DNA from: Brachycybe producta
Lineage: Eukaryota > Arthropoda > Diplopoda > Playtdesmida > Andrognathidae
Assembly (NCBI GenBank): GCA_036925085.1
Contig: JAUPFP010000005.1
Coordinates: 4,431,383-4,495,382, forward strand
Length of the DNA: 64,000 nucleotides
Direction: 5' to 3'
This document shows positions 21,717-33,000 of this stretch, piece after piece. A program made the position numbers and the translations under genes. The notes under the pieces were generated by a model that made no database searches, was not told where the DNA came from, and worked only from the letters and a program-made list of their open reading frames with translations. The stretch's first letter is position 1, and each line of letters starts with the position of its first letter.

Positions 21717-22358
21717 ATTGGAACTCGAGATAAGGTTAGAGGAGACTAGGAATGCCTTGGAATCAAAGGGGTTGAAAATAAGTAGGGCAAAAACGGAGTA
21801 CATGAAATTTCAGTGGGATGGGAAAGAACAGTTGAATGAGGGGATTAGACTTGGGGACAGTTTAATGCAGCAGGTGCATGACTTCAAATATTTAGGATCT
21901 GTGCTGCAAGATGATGGGAGCTTAGACTTAGACATCACAAACCGGATAAAAGCAGGTTGGCATAGGTGGAGGCAGGCTAGTGGGGTTTTATGTGACAGGA
22001 AGTTACCTATAAAATTGAAGGGAAAGTTTTATAGAACAGTAGTCAGACCAGCTATGCTGTATGGGTCAGAATGTTGGGCAATCAAGAAGGTGCATGAGGA
22101 TAGAATGCAGGTAGCTGAGATGAGAATGCTAAGGTTTATGAGTGGGGTGACCAGAAGGGATAGGATCAGAAATGATTTTATTAGGGGTAGTGTAGGGGTA
22201 ACAAATATAGTAGAAAAGATGCAGGAAAATAGGCTGCGGTGGTTTGGGCATGTCCTCAGGAGTTGAGAAGATGGGCTGCTGAGACAGGCAATGAACTTAG
22301 ACCTGGGAATAAAACGGGGTAGAGGAAGACCCAAGCAAACCTGGGATGTGGTAGTAAA
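21717..22358 (+). mobile_element. LINE reverse-transcriptase C-terminal fragment (RTE-like)
   Basis: A 182-codon open frame encodes the end of a LINE polymerase: LKISRAKTEYMKF, FKYLGSVLQDDGS, ITNRIKAGWHRWR, LKGKFYRTVVRPAMLYGSE, CW, EMRMLRFMSGVTRRDRIRND and RLRWFGHVLRS. These are the thumb/C-terminal motifs common to RTE-like LINEs of animals. The catalytic FADD core and endonuclease are absent. Unlike a normal LINE insertion its 3' end is also missing (compare 4105-4521). Its open frame suggests a fairly recent copy. Confidence 0.8.
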
Positions 22359-22837
22359 ACGGGATATTCGAAGAATATCCGCAAAGAGCACAAGCAGTTT
22401 TTCTATTGAGCCCATAGGCCCAAGTGGCGGCAATATGTTCATTCTTCATATTTAAAGTTGTCCAGTTTTTGATGGTTCAAAGTGCAATGTGCACCTTAAA
22501 TATATGTTTATCTAGTGATAGGTCGTCAAAAAATTGGTAAGTGCGGTTTTGTTTTTACAAACTATTTCAATATCGCGAATTTCTAACTCTTTTATGTTAA
22601 ACTCCATAGAGTACGCCGAAATAAGAAAGAAAAAAAACATCCATGCTCGTAAAATACCTAAAAATAATTTTAAAAAAGCACAATAGGCTTAGTTTATAGC
22701 CTATTACTTTACTGGACTGGCAATTCCCTATCGTCTCCATGTTAAAGCGTTGACTGCATGTTCTTAGGCAAAAGTGATGAAAGCTCCGTCTGGCGCATTA
22801 TTTTTTACAGAAAATTAGAGTGAAAGTCTGTTTTTTT

Positions 22838-22975
22838 TTTGGTGGTTCGACGTTGATTGATGTGATGTCAGAGTACATAGCCAACTAATTAGAAGTTGCG
22901 TTCGTCATAAAAAAGGCGGAGCCAACTTGTGTTCGTTCCTCCCGATTTCTAATTGCCTGTGGCCTGTGTCATCGG
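22838..22975. mobile_element. GGCGGAGC-family MITE, partial copy G4
   Basis: Carries GGTGGTTCGACGTTG, AACTAATTAGAAGTTGCG, TTCGTCAT, AAGGCGGAGCCAACTT and the end CCCGATTTCTAATTGCCTG, matching the right two-thirds of G3 and G5. The left end is missing. It lies inside the second foldback element. Confidence 0.7.
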
Positions 22976-23592
22976 CCATACTTTTTATACTAATATATAA
23001 AAATACACCCTATATAGCTGCAAAATGAACTCGTCCAAAACTTGACTTTTACTATCAAGTTCATATACCATAGTCCCGCTAGAGGCGCCACTTGGAAAAC
23101 AACATGCATAACTATCAAACACGCAATTTCGGTAGTTGCCAGTCCAGTGAAGTAATAGTCTTAAGATTAAACCACAGTGAAGCCAACATATTGGCGCACG
23201 TGTTGATTTTTTTTTTTATGGTTTTTTAAAATTATTTTTACGAGCATTTTAATTGATGTTTTTTTTTTTCTTATTTGGGCGTACTCAATGGAGTTTAACA
23301 TAAGTTAGAAATTCGCGATTTTGAAATACTTTTTTAAAAAACTAACTGCACTTAACAATTTTTTGTCATTCTGTCACTCGATCAGCATATATATATTTAA
23401 GGTGAACATTTCATTTAGAAAACTTAATATTGGACAACTTTAAATATGAAAAATAAACATATTGCCGCCGCGACTATGCATTTTAGAAATTAACGTTTTT
23501 CCTTTAACATTGGGTTCTATGGGATCAATAGAAAAACGATGCTAGCGCTCTTTGCGGAGATTTTTCGGTAAATGTTGTGAAGCAATAATTAA

Positions 23593-24595
23593 TGACTAAC
23601 GATCATCATCATCACAATTGGCAACACATTTGGCACTAACCAAAAAAAAAATCCTTGAACAAAGCATATCTGTTAATAGGAATAGGAATACCTTATAGGA
23701 AACCTTGTATTTATTTTTATGACAAGTTCTTTTTGTTTAAGAAATAAGCGAAATTATGTGTGTTTACGGCATATTTTCATGGAACTTATATATACACACA
23801 GTTTGTGCCATTGTATGCAAGTTTTTGTCCTTAAAGATTAAGCGGATATGGAATAGATAATTAGATTCAGGAGCAGCTTGTGGTAGTGTGAACCGTTGTT
23901 AGAACGGTGAGACTGATAAAACCTATTTTTATTTATTCTTGGGAAGTAATTTGACAACGGAATTCTTAATGGAATTTTTCCAGTTAGTTTAATTAGTGAT
24001 TTACCACATTATTTTTTTTTTGTTGAGACTTTGTCATTTGTATTGAAATTTTTTTAATTACTTTTCAAATGATTTTTTTTTGTTTAGTTGAAGCTATTAT
24101 TCAAAAGATGACTTGGAACGTTTGTTAACTTGTTTGCTGATAATAGTTGTCAGATAGACTGACGTTGTTCTTTTGAACGTCACTTTCTTTCTTCATATTG
24201 GAATTGTGTTGGAAATGTTTTTGCATTTAGTTGATGTCGCAATATTTCTTGTTTATGATGCGCATTTGCAATTGAAATGCTTCAATGCGAGAAAATGAGA
24301 ATTTTAATTTTTTTTAAATTAAATAATTTCAATTAACAGGTTGGTTCAGAACCGGTTTAATCTGTTCGCGATTTTTTTTTTTTTTTTGGAAACCGGTTCG
24401 TATCAGTTTGTGGATCTTTACGAACCGGTTCCCAATATGCGTTAGCAGATTGGCGCAACAAATTATGCGCAATATTGCACAGCACAGTAGTCAAATGACG
24501 TGCTGTTCAAATCTGCTAATTATTCATTTGAACGGGTTCGTCAAGATAAAAAAAAAAACTGATCAGAACCGGTTTCCTATATGTATGCATTAGCA
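23593..24595. other. SLC17 intron 1: no gene recognised
   Basis: AT-rich sequence with T runs; repeated GAACCGGTT-type strings at about 24340-24430 and 24550-24575 (AACCGGTTC palindromes). Nothing coding. Confidence 0.5.
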
Positions 24596-24603
24596 GATTT
24601 GCA

Positions 24604-25775
24604 CAGGGCCGGATTTATCTATAAGCTAAAAAAGCTGCAGCTTAGGGCCTCACAATACAAGGGGCCTCACTTCATCAAAATTATTTTTTCATTTTTAACA
24701 CAGTCTTAAGATAAAATAATGAAAGATGATATTCCGCGTGATATTCCGAAATTTTTTGAGCCTCATGATAACAAATTGTTCAGGGGAGAGAACTTTTAGC
24801 AGGCTAAAGAGGATAAAAAATGAATACAGAGCTACAATGCACCAAAGTAAACTCTCCTCCCTGGGTATTTTGTGCATCGAGAATGACAAGCTTCGAAGAC
24901 TATCCTTTGATGATATAATAACCAACTTTTCTATGATTAAGTCGTGAAAGAAAATGTTCTGAAATTTTTGTTTTCTATTTTATATTTTGTATTTCTCATA
25001 TTGTTTCATACCACAAATGTAGTGATGGGCAATTTCATGAAATTCATTTTGTTGAAATATTTTGTGAAATATTTCATGAAATTTATGACAAGTTATGAAA
25101 TTTATTGAAAAATAAACACACATAGGAACATGAGATATTAGGAGCATGCACAAGCGGCATTATGATATCTATACATATTAGTGCATCCAGTGCAATCCAG
25201 GACGTATCGACCAATCTATTGAATGCGAACCTGAGATCCGAAACCCTAGGATTACATTTCCTAAATTGGTCGATCGGATTTGTCGATACGTCCCGGATTG
25301 CACTCCCTAATTAAAATGAACAAAAAGATTAATCATCAAAGTGTTCAGAGTTAGAAAGGTCATCTTTAGAATCATATGTAGCATCATATACGACATCACC
25401 TATTCCATTAAAATGGAATTTGAGGGTCCACTTGAGGGTTATGACATGTTTTTGATTGCAAACAAGCTCAAAATACTCTTATGAATCAATTATATGCACC
25501 AGTGTTTCTTTTTTTTTTTTGGTTTTGGTACTTGAATACAAGTTTTCTAAATAAATTGTCACTTTTTGAAATATTTCAATTTCAGAGACCTGTGAAATAT
25601 TTCAATGAAATGAAATATTTCATTGGAATTTCATTTGAAATATTTCACTGGCACACCACTACACAAATGTTAAGGAATTAAAATGTTAAAAAAATTTGTG
25701 ATAATTTTTTGGTGGAGGAGAAAGGGCCTCTTAAAGTTATAGCTTAGGGCCACAACAAGTCTAAATCCGGCCCTG
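24604..25775 (+). mobile_element. hAT DNA transposon remnant with intact ends and 8-bp target duplication
   Basis: The termini are CAGGGCCGGATTTATCT and, in reverse, CAGGGCCGGATTTAGACT. The flanks are GATTTGCA (24596-24603) and GATTTGCG (25776-25783), an 8-bp duplication with one difference, typical of hAT. The plus strand at about 24730-24950 encodes a hAT C-terminal dimerisation domain: SGERTFSRLKRIKNEYRATM, then HQSKLSSLGILCIEND and FDDIITNF. The N-terminal and catalytic parts are missing, so it is an internally deleted copy. A second element is inserted at 25021-25662. Confidence 0.85.
25021..25662. mobile_element. Second hAT-like non-autonomous element nested inside the first
   Basis: Starts AGTGATGGGCAATTTC and ends GAAATATTTCACTGGCACACC followed by ACTAC; the ends are imperfect inverted repeats. 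ACAAATGT occurs on both sides (25013-25020 and 25663-25670), an 8-bp duplication as for hAT. The interior has many GAAATATTTC repeats and a hairpin at about 25186-25305 (GTGCAATCC, GACGTATCGACCAAT and complements). No coding sequence. Confidence 0.7.
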
Positions 25776-26213
25776 GATTTGCGCAACACATTAGAGGTGG
25801 TAGTTCCAATAATTGGCGAACCGAAGGTTCTACCGGTGCTGAACCGTTAACATCTGTATTAACAGGACTTTGGAGCAACCATTTTTTTTTTAAATTGCTC
25901 CACTTTGGCAACACTATTGGCAATTATGACTCCACACAATCACGGTTCAAATTAATTTTGAATAAAATTAATAAAATATGTAAAATTTCAAAAAAAAAAA
26001 TTATAAAATTTTTTTTAACACATTTTATGGTTCCTTAATATTTAATGATTACAATTTACATTAATTAACTCATTAAATGTTACCACACTCATCAACATTA
26101 ACAAACAAAAATTATTCATTACAATTTATTCTCTGAAAAAGTACTGCAGCTACCAAGTCTTCGTTCAAAATAAAACTTTAAAGCAGAAAACAGTTGCACA
26201 ATAGTGGTTTGTG

Positions 26214-26421
26214 ACAGGCAATTAGAAAACGGGACGAACTGAAGTTGGCTCCGCCCTTTTATGACGACTGGCAACTTCTAATTGGTTGGTTATGTAGTCT
26301 GCCGTCACGTGCTCCGCCCCTTTTCAACGTCGAACCACACAACAAACCAATTAGAAGTTGCCGGTCGTCATAAAAAGGGCGGAGCCAACTTCTGCGCACG
26401 TCCCGATTTCTAATTGCCTGT
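26214..26421. mobile_element. GGCGGAGC-family MITE, copy G5, with 9-bp target duplication
   Basis: The best-preserved member: ACAGGCAATTAGAAAACGGG at the left and, in reverse, ACAGGCAATTAGAAATCGGG at the right. Arms of about 90 bp include GTTGGCTCCGCCCTTTTATG and CAACTTCTAATTGG. TGGTTTGTG flanks both sides (26205-26213 and 26422-26430). A 9-bp duplication with long TIRs fits a Mutator-like (MULE) mobiliser, though that assignment is inference. Confidence 0.8.
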
Positions 26422-29400
26422 TGGTTTGTGTTGTTGGCCTTTGAGTCCAAAAGTGGCCATTTTTTATTATTGACATTGCCTGCTGTTTGTGTGCGTAAAA
26501 CAGTTTTTAAAAGCGTTTTAGAAGCCTCGTATTAGCTAACGGTAATCAGTGAACGCTCGAAATACGCTAAAAGTATCGATAATGAAGCAATTGCTAAGAA
26601 TGACAATAATTGACGGGTGCATTTCAAAAACGTTGTATATGCTAAAATTTAAATTTTTCAGGGGGTAGAAATACAATTTACAGGAAGCTAAGAAATTAAG
26701 AGAATGAATTAAAAATTATTAATCAGTAATTAGAATACACGTCAAAACATTCTTCTCAAGAATGCCCACCATCCCATCTGGTTCCGAGACGAAAAAATCT
26801 GCTCCAGGAGGCTAAGGCTGGCACTATACTGCCTGCCTTAGCCTCCTGGGGCAGATTTTTTTCAGGGCGGGGCCCCATTCAAAATGAGAAAATGAAAATA
26901 TTTGCTTCATTATTAGTACAAAAACACATCGATTATGTCCACAGAAAAAAACCATATTATTTTTAGATTAAAAAATGACAAACTATTGCAAAGATCACAC
27001 AGAAAATTTTAAACCAAGTTTAATTATAATATCTGAAGATTAAAAGTCTGGCTTTTTTTATCGGGGAAATCTTTAATTAGAGCAGAAAAGTGGAGATTTG
27101 TCGGCGATTTCATTTTCAATGGATAAGAGTTCCTAAACTGGAAAGTATGTTTTGTGACATTGTAGACCTGGACCCCATAAACATAGTATAAAAGAATGTT
27201 AAGAAGGGCGGTGCACGACCTCGCCACCCCCTAAGGCCGGCACTGTGGCCGGTACGTATAATACGGTGTGAATCGAACTTTATACTGCAACAGTGCTAAT
27301 TAGAATAAAATGTTATTGGCTCGTTTTGTCAGTTGGTAGACATCTTTAATGATAGCTGCGTGCAAAACGTAGTTAATAATTATTTTATGTTTTTATTTGC
27401 ACTCTTGTCTCGAATTTTAAAATGAAATTATTTGCATAAGACTACATGTATATAGTGTACGTAATACATGTATATTGAAAGTTTAAACATTGATATTTGA
27501 ATTTTATGCCTTTCCATTGTACTATTATTAAAACATGCCAATTGTTTGGTAATTGATACTTTACGAGCTTATTTAATGTCAAAACTCAAAGCTCTACTCG
27601 AATTTTGGAAATATTATTAAAAAACTTGACAAGTGTTAATGAAACAAGAAAAATCTAATTGCTGTGAGCGCGTGCACGTGCTGCAATAACGCCACAAACG
27701 CAGTGTTATTTTGACGTTTCCGAAAACATGGTTTCCATTCTAAAGCACAGTTTACACGAAGCCAGTCGATATTCAGGTTCTCCTGGCGTTAGTTTGACTG
27801 ACAGTTGGCTTGCAATGGGCCGGTTGGCCCTGGAACCGTCAACGCGACGCCGGTTGAGGGGCCAGTCTACAGAAATGGTGGTAAAAGAAGCCACTGACTC
27901 GACCAACCGGCTCGAAACCTACTCCTCGGGTAAGTCGACCGTGCCTGGTCAGGTTTGCATTTGCAACCTGCTCGGAAAACCAGGTCAGGGCTGCATTTCC
28001 ACACGAAGCCAGTCGAACCTGCCTATCAACTGGCCTAGTGTTAACGCGGCTTAACAATAAAACTGTCTTGGAATTATGTTTTTGACAATAATTCAAGATG
28101 TATAACTTGCTTCTCGAATGTTTTTTTTTTTGGTTTCAATATTCAAAGAGGTTTTTTTTATTTTGTACCTTTTGAATTATGTTAATTTGGTTGACTCATG
28201 TTAAAAGTTCATTGACCATAACAAGGCCCATTTTGTGAACAATAACCTGATCTTTAGTAACATATTTGACCTTTCAGAAACTGGTCTCTGTATTCCTTAG
28301 TAGACTGTATGTTCTTCAGGGTAATAAGATATTTTTGTGACATTTCGAATGTTCGTTTGATTGTGGGAGCGATTTGCAATAACTTCGGAATTCAAAATTT
28401 TTTGTGGACAAAATTTTACATTAACCCCTCTCCCTCCCCCCCCCCCCCCCAATAGTCCATTTTAGGAGTTAATTGTTTTTATTAGTATATTTTTCAAACA
28501 GTTTTTTGCTTTGGGATTAGAACTTTAATATTAGAAACAAATTAATGTTAAGCCTCGTTTTCACGATGATAGTTTTCATGATAGTTGCTGTCATGACATG
28601 CTGTCATTGACAGCGACTATCTAGACACTTTTTACTTTTTGAATTTATGGGTTTTTCTGGTCTTCGGAAGTCTGTTGGGCCCTCCTGAGTTTATTTCAGT
28701 GCTTTTCAGGGCATCTAGAAGACTTTAATTTTTTTGGAGTTTTTTTGGAAATTTTCCAAGAGTATACGACATTTGCCACCTTGCCGCCTAGGCCAGAGTA
28801 CGTCCCTTAATTGAAAAACCCGTTTAACACGTAAAAGAAATATTCCGGTTTCTTCCATTTTGTGTCTGAACACTGTTTCCATTGTAATCCATTCCTACGT
28901 AGTTCTGACAATGACATTCGTTTAAACTCGAAATTTCGACTTTGCGCAACTTGAAATTTTGACTTTTGAAACTCGAAATTTCAAGTTTTCATTCAACTTT
29001 TTTTTGCAGTAGGCCTACTATTTAATATCAATGAAGTGGTTCAAATACAATGTTAATTGTATTTCATTGTTTAATATACTTAATTATTTGCATATTTTTC
29101 AATGACTGCTTGTGACAATCAGATTGTAATTTGAGTAGATTTTAGTATGAGAGCAAAAAACCAAATAGATTACAATTACGAGTATGTAATTTATGAAATT
29201 ATTTGTTTCTAAGAAAAAAAAGCTAAAAGAAAGATGAAGCAATTGTGAAGTTACTAATTGTGTGAATGAAGAGGAATTTTTTTTTTTGAACAAGAATGTT
29301 GACACGTGTCATACATTTATGTTGAAGCACTTTCTGAATAGTGATGCACTTAATTGATAATAAATATTTCACTTTTGATTGATTTTAATCGTAATGATTA

Positions 29401-30098
29401 ATGAAATGGAACATCTATTGGAAATCCAACGTTCCTAGGTAGATATCATGATATGTTTGTATTTTCTATAAGCTTGAGTGACTCTTGACTGAACTCGTGA
29501 TTATTCTGCCTTTCAGAAATAAAATGAAAAAAAAAAAACTAGAACGGTATTTCATTCACTTAAGATTATTTTCATGTTTATTTTTCAAAATAAACTTTTG
29601 TGACACCCTGCATTTCGCCTCATTGTAAAAACTCCAGCAACGGGATCTCGTGCCCCAATTTCTCCCGTTTCCACTCCTTCTTTTAAGGTCAAGGGGGGGG
29701 GGCGTAAAGGACAAACTAATATCCTGGTCAGTTCGTAAATTGGCGAATGGATACTTATTGAGACACTGACGGACTCTTGACTTGAGTGCACTGCACCGCG
29801 CAGGTGTACACAGGCCCAAGGTTTAACGGCCCGTGCGGCCGTGCCTTAATCAACTCGCGGTTCATTTACTGATTTACGAAACTGAAACTACTCCCATAAC
29901 AGGGGCTCTGCGCTGTTACACGTTTATGGGCAAAAATTAAGAAATGTCATCTGCCAAGCGTCATCTGCTTAAAGTTGGGTCATTTTCAAACTTAACATTA
30001 ATTAAAAACTTATTTTGAAAAATATCGACATGCCCTCAAGTTACTGAACTAACCCACCTTGATGTAGTTTTCTAATGACTTTTTCTTTGTAATCTTAG
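26422..30098. other. SLC17 intron 1, distal part: repeats, no exon recognised
   Basis: Holds a tight hairpin (26792-26861), a region around 27737-28050 with repeated ACACGAAGCCAGTCGA strings and an inverted-repeat outline, a C run near 28437, and a block near 28625-28790 resembling the repeat at 40150-40460. Several short open frames, including the 108-codon one at 27728, sit inside the repeat and show no family motif. Confidence 0.4.
26792..26861. repeat. Hairpin, about 32-bp arms
   Basis: AAAAAATCTGCTCC and AGGAGGCTAAGGC pair with GCCTTAGCCTCCT and GGGGCAGATTTTTT around a loop of about six bases. Probably the ends of two abutting or back-to-back element fragments. Confidence 0.75.
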
Positions 30099-33000
30099 GA
30101 TCGGGATGTATCGCCTATCGCTACATGTTTGCATTGTGCGGTCTGATGGGTTGCATCGTCTCATACGCTATGAGATCGAACATCAGCGTTGCCATGGTGG
30201 CCATGGTGAAAGTGGCGGCCGCTGCAAAATCAAATACGTCTGAGTGCTCGCCGAGCGATGTAATCTTCATGAACGGCACTGCTGTCGATATGGGTGGTGG
30301 CAACGTAAATAAAGCTTATTCACTTTATAAGAGCTGATTGTGGTTATTAATTTATGTAAGTTTGTGTGTTTCAGGGTGACGATGGAGAGTTCGACTGGAA
30401 CGAAGAACTTCAGGGAATCATTCTTGGCGGTTACTTTTGGGGCTACATGATTCCTCAAGTGTTGGCCGGTCGACTCGCCGAGAAGTACAGTGCCAAAAGG
30501 GTTGTTCTAATCGGAGGTGCCATCGGAGTGGTCGCCACCATGATGGGACCGATTGCAGCCAGGACCAACGTGTGGCTCTTTGTTGCTACGAGAGTCTTGT
30601 GTGGTCTGGGTCTAGTAAGTATTTCCATAATATGTGTATATACGAGAAATTATTAATTCGATTGAATCTGAATCTGTTTTATAGTCTGTTTTGACGCCTT
30701 CGTGCCATTGCCTCATTGCCAGATGGTCGCATCCGACGGAAAGGAGTCGAATGGCAGCCTTTGTTTATTCAGGTGAGAATTTGCAAGTTCAACTTGCAAG
30801 AAAAGAAAATATTTAGAAACGACGTTAAAAATTCTCATTTGAATAATTACGGAGAGCTTCTTTTTTTTTCGACTGTGTTCGCCTAAGCAATATATTGATA
30901 GAAGAGGGTAAGGAAATAAAGTACAGAAGTAAATTATACGCAATCTAAGTGTGTTAACGCATGTAGGTTGCGTGTTATTTACTTCTGACTAACCATTTTT
31001 TTTCTGGCCCCGCTCATCGTTATAACTTAGGCCCAGGGCTGGCCCTAGAGTACGCGAGGCCCGAGGCAGCAAGCGATGAGCGGAGCTGATAAAAATGTTT
31101 AGTCAGCAGCGCGGGGCCCAAGGCAGTTGCCTCGCTCGCCTTGCCCTAAAGGCGGTTGTAGACATTGCGAGTTTGCCTCGCGAGGCAGTTTCGCAAATCA
31201 AATGTCGCATGTTCTAGACTATTCCTCGCCCTGAGTCTTTGCCCCACTTGCCTCGCTTGGCTGCCTCACTCCCCATCCGCGTACTAGTCGGTAAACACCC
31301 TGCATCAAAGACGTTTCGCGGTCGAAACTCGCGGCGTGTAGACTGAAAATGATCCAGGCCGAGGCAATCAGGCTCATCGAAGTTTACAGTAATTACCGAT
31401 TATTGTATAACCCCTCAAGACAACTGTCCGCTCACCTTTGATTCACGTAGATTCGCGGAACACATTTTGGATCGCCTCGCACCTGACTCGCGAGGGATAC
31501 TCGCTATTGCGATTCGCGAGGAAAAACTCGCAATGTCTACAACCGCCTTAACGCCGGCCCTGCTAAGGCCAGGTCCACATCAACCTGACAAAAACAACAA
31601 AAATGCCAGAAAAAAAGCAGATCTTGAAAACAAAACAAAAAACTGAAACAACTGTCAGCAGTTCTCAAAACAAACCCACAACAAGTTTGTGTGACACAAC
31701 ACAAACAAATTATGGGTTTTGTTTTTGTTTCTATAGCTGGCCACATCAGACGTGCACAATACTCTTTACATAAATAAACTACGCAACTGTTCTGTTGTTG
31801 TTTTAATACTAACTGTCCACACTGCACAGACAAAATTGGACTACGTGTTGCGTAGTACCGAGACAGAACAAATCCCTTTTATTGTTTTTTTTTACAGAAT
31901 TCAGCCGGGACATGGAATTTGTTTGTGAAATTGCAGACAAAACAAAAACAAAACAACGAAAGTCGAAGAAATGCTTTAAAATTGTCGCCAGTTTGTCTCG
32001 AAACACCGATGTTTTGTGTTTTGTGAGCTTGATGTGGATCCGACCTTATATTTTCTATTTATTGTGTGTAACCTGAAAAAGTCAAGAGAATTTCAGAAAT
32101 GAAAATCGGTGGCCACCCTGATCGAATGTATAGATCGTGTGGTTATTTTTGCTACTTGTTGTTTGAATTTGTAATTGGATAAAATAATCTCTGTGAGTAT
32201 AGCCATGAATGCATGCATGTGGCAGAGGGATAACAAAAGTCCTATGATGTCCTTATTACAGCTGTCGTCAGTTGATAAGATGTACATTGTCGCACGCACA
32301 CACACACACACTGTCACACAAAATATATTTTCGATGATTGTTACCCAGTTACTGTTGAAGTAACAGTGTCACAAGTAGTGACGTACGGTAGTGTGGAAAA
32401 AAACTATCGATAGGATTTATACAGTCGATTGATAGTATCGATAGTTTTTTTGTAATTAATATTAATTAAAACGGACGAGGTTGCATATTTCATAAAAACA
32501 ATACATTAGAAGACGTCTTATATTGTTTTTATGCAATATGCAACCTTGACCGTTTTAATAAATTGAAGCTGGGTTCTACTAAAGTTAATAAATTCATTTC
32601 AGTATGTTGAAGCTGTCTTAGATTGTTTTATGAAATATTGCAACCTCAACCATTTTAATTATTATTAATTATATTTATATTGTGGTCAAGATTTTTTCTA
32701 ATTTTATTGATAGTTATTTGGAATACTAAAAAATGCACAAAAAATGCATAGCCTTGTGCTGAAATAACGCAACAACTTATTAATTTTACTAACTAGAAAA
32801 TATTAAAAAACAGTGCGTTTCTAAAATGTAAACGTCACTCAAACTTTGATAAGTCTGTCTTTCAGGAGCAAATATAAAGTGAAATTTCGAAGTGTTTTAG
32901 AAACTAGAAGGGTTGTTTTGTTTAATCTCTCAATTGTATTTTTTATCTTGACATCTTAGTTTAGAAAACACCTTCCAGTTTTTCTTAATTTTTCTTCCTG

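Larger units (their letters stand above)
21703..23588. mobile_element. Foldback-type DNA element, copy 2, with nested insertions
   Basis: The left end GAGGCTACATCC after TTAA (21699-21702), then after the LINE fragment TCCGCAAAGAGC and the TCATATTTAAAGTTGTCC arm, match copy 1 at 6949-9147. The right arm (about 23340-23560) carries GCTAGCGCTCTTTGCGGAGA. Internal arms about 22545-22680 and 23210-23345 match copy 1's internal inverted repeat. The extreme right end has diverged but still meets TTAA at 23589. It contains a LINE fragment (21717-22358) and MITE G4, and lacks the minisatellite. Confidence 0.65.

Noticed and set aside
22029-22442. Minus-strand 137-codon frame
   Set aside because: Antisense of the LINE reverse-transcriptase fragment, whose plus strand has clear polymerase motifs.
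27728-28054. 108-codon plus-strand frame and its antisense partner
   Set aside because: It lies in a repeated inverted segment with ACACGAAGCCAGTCGA duplicated; no domain or splice evidence.
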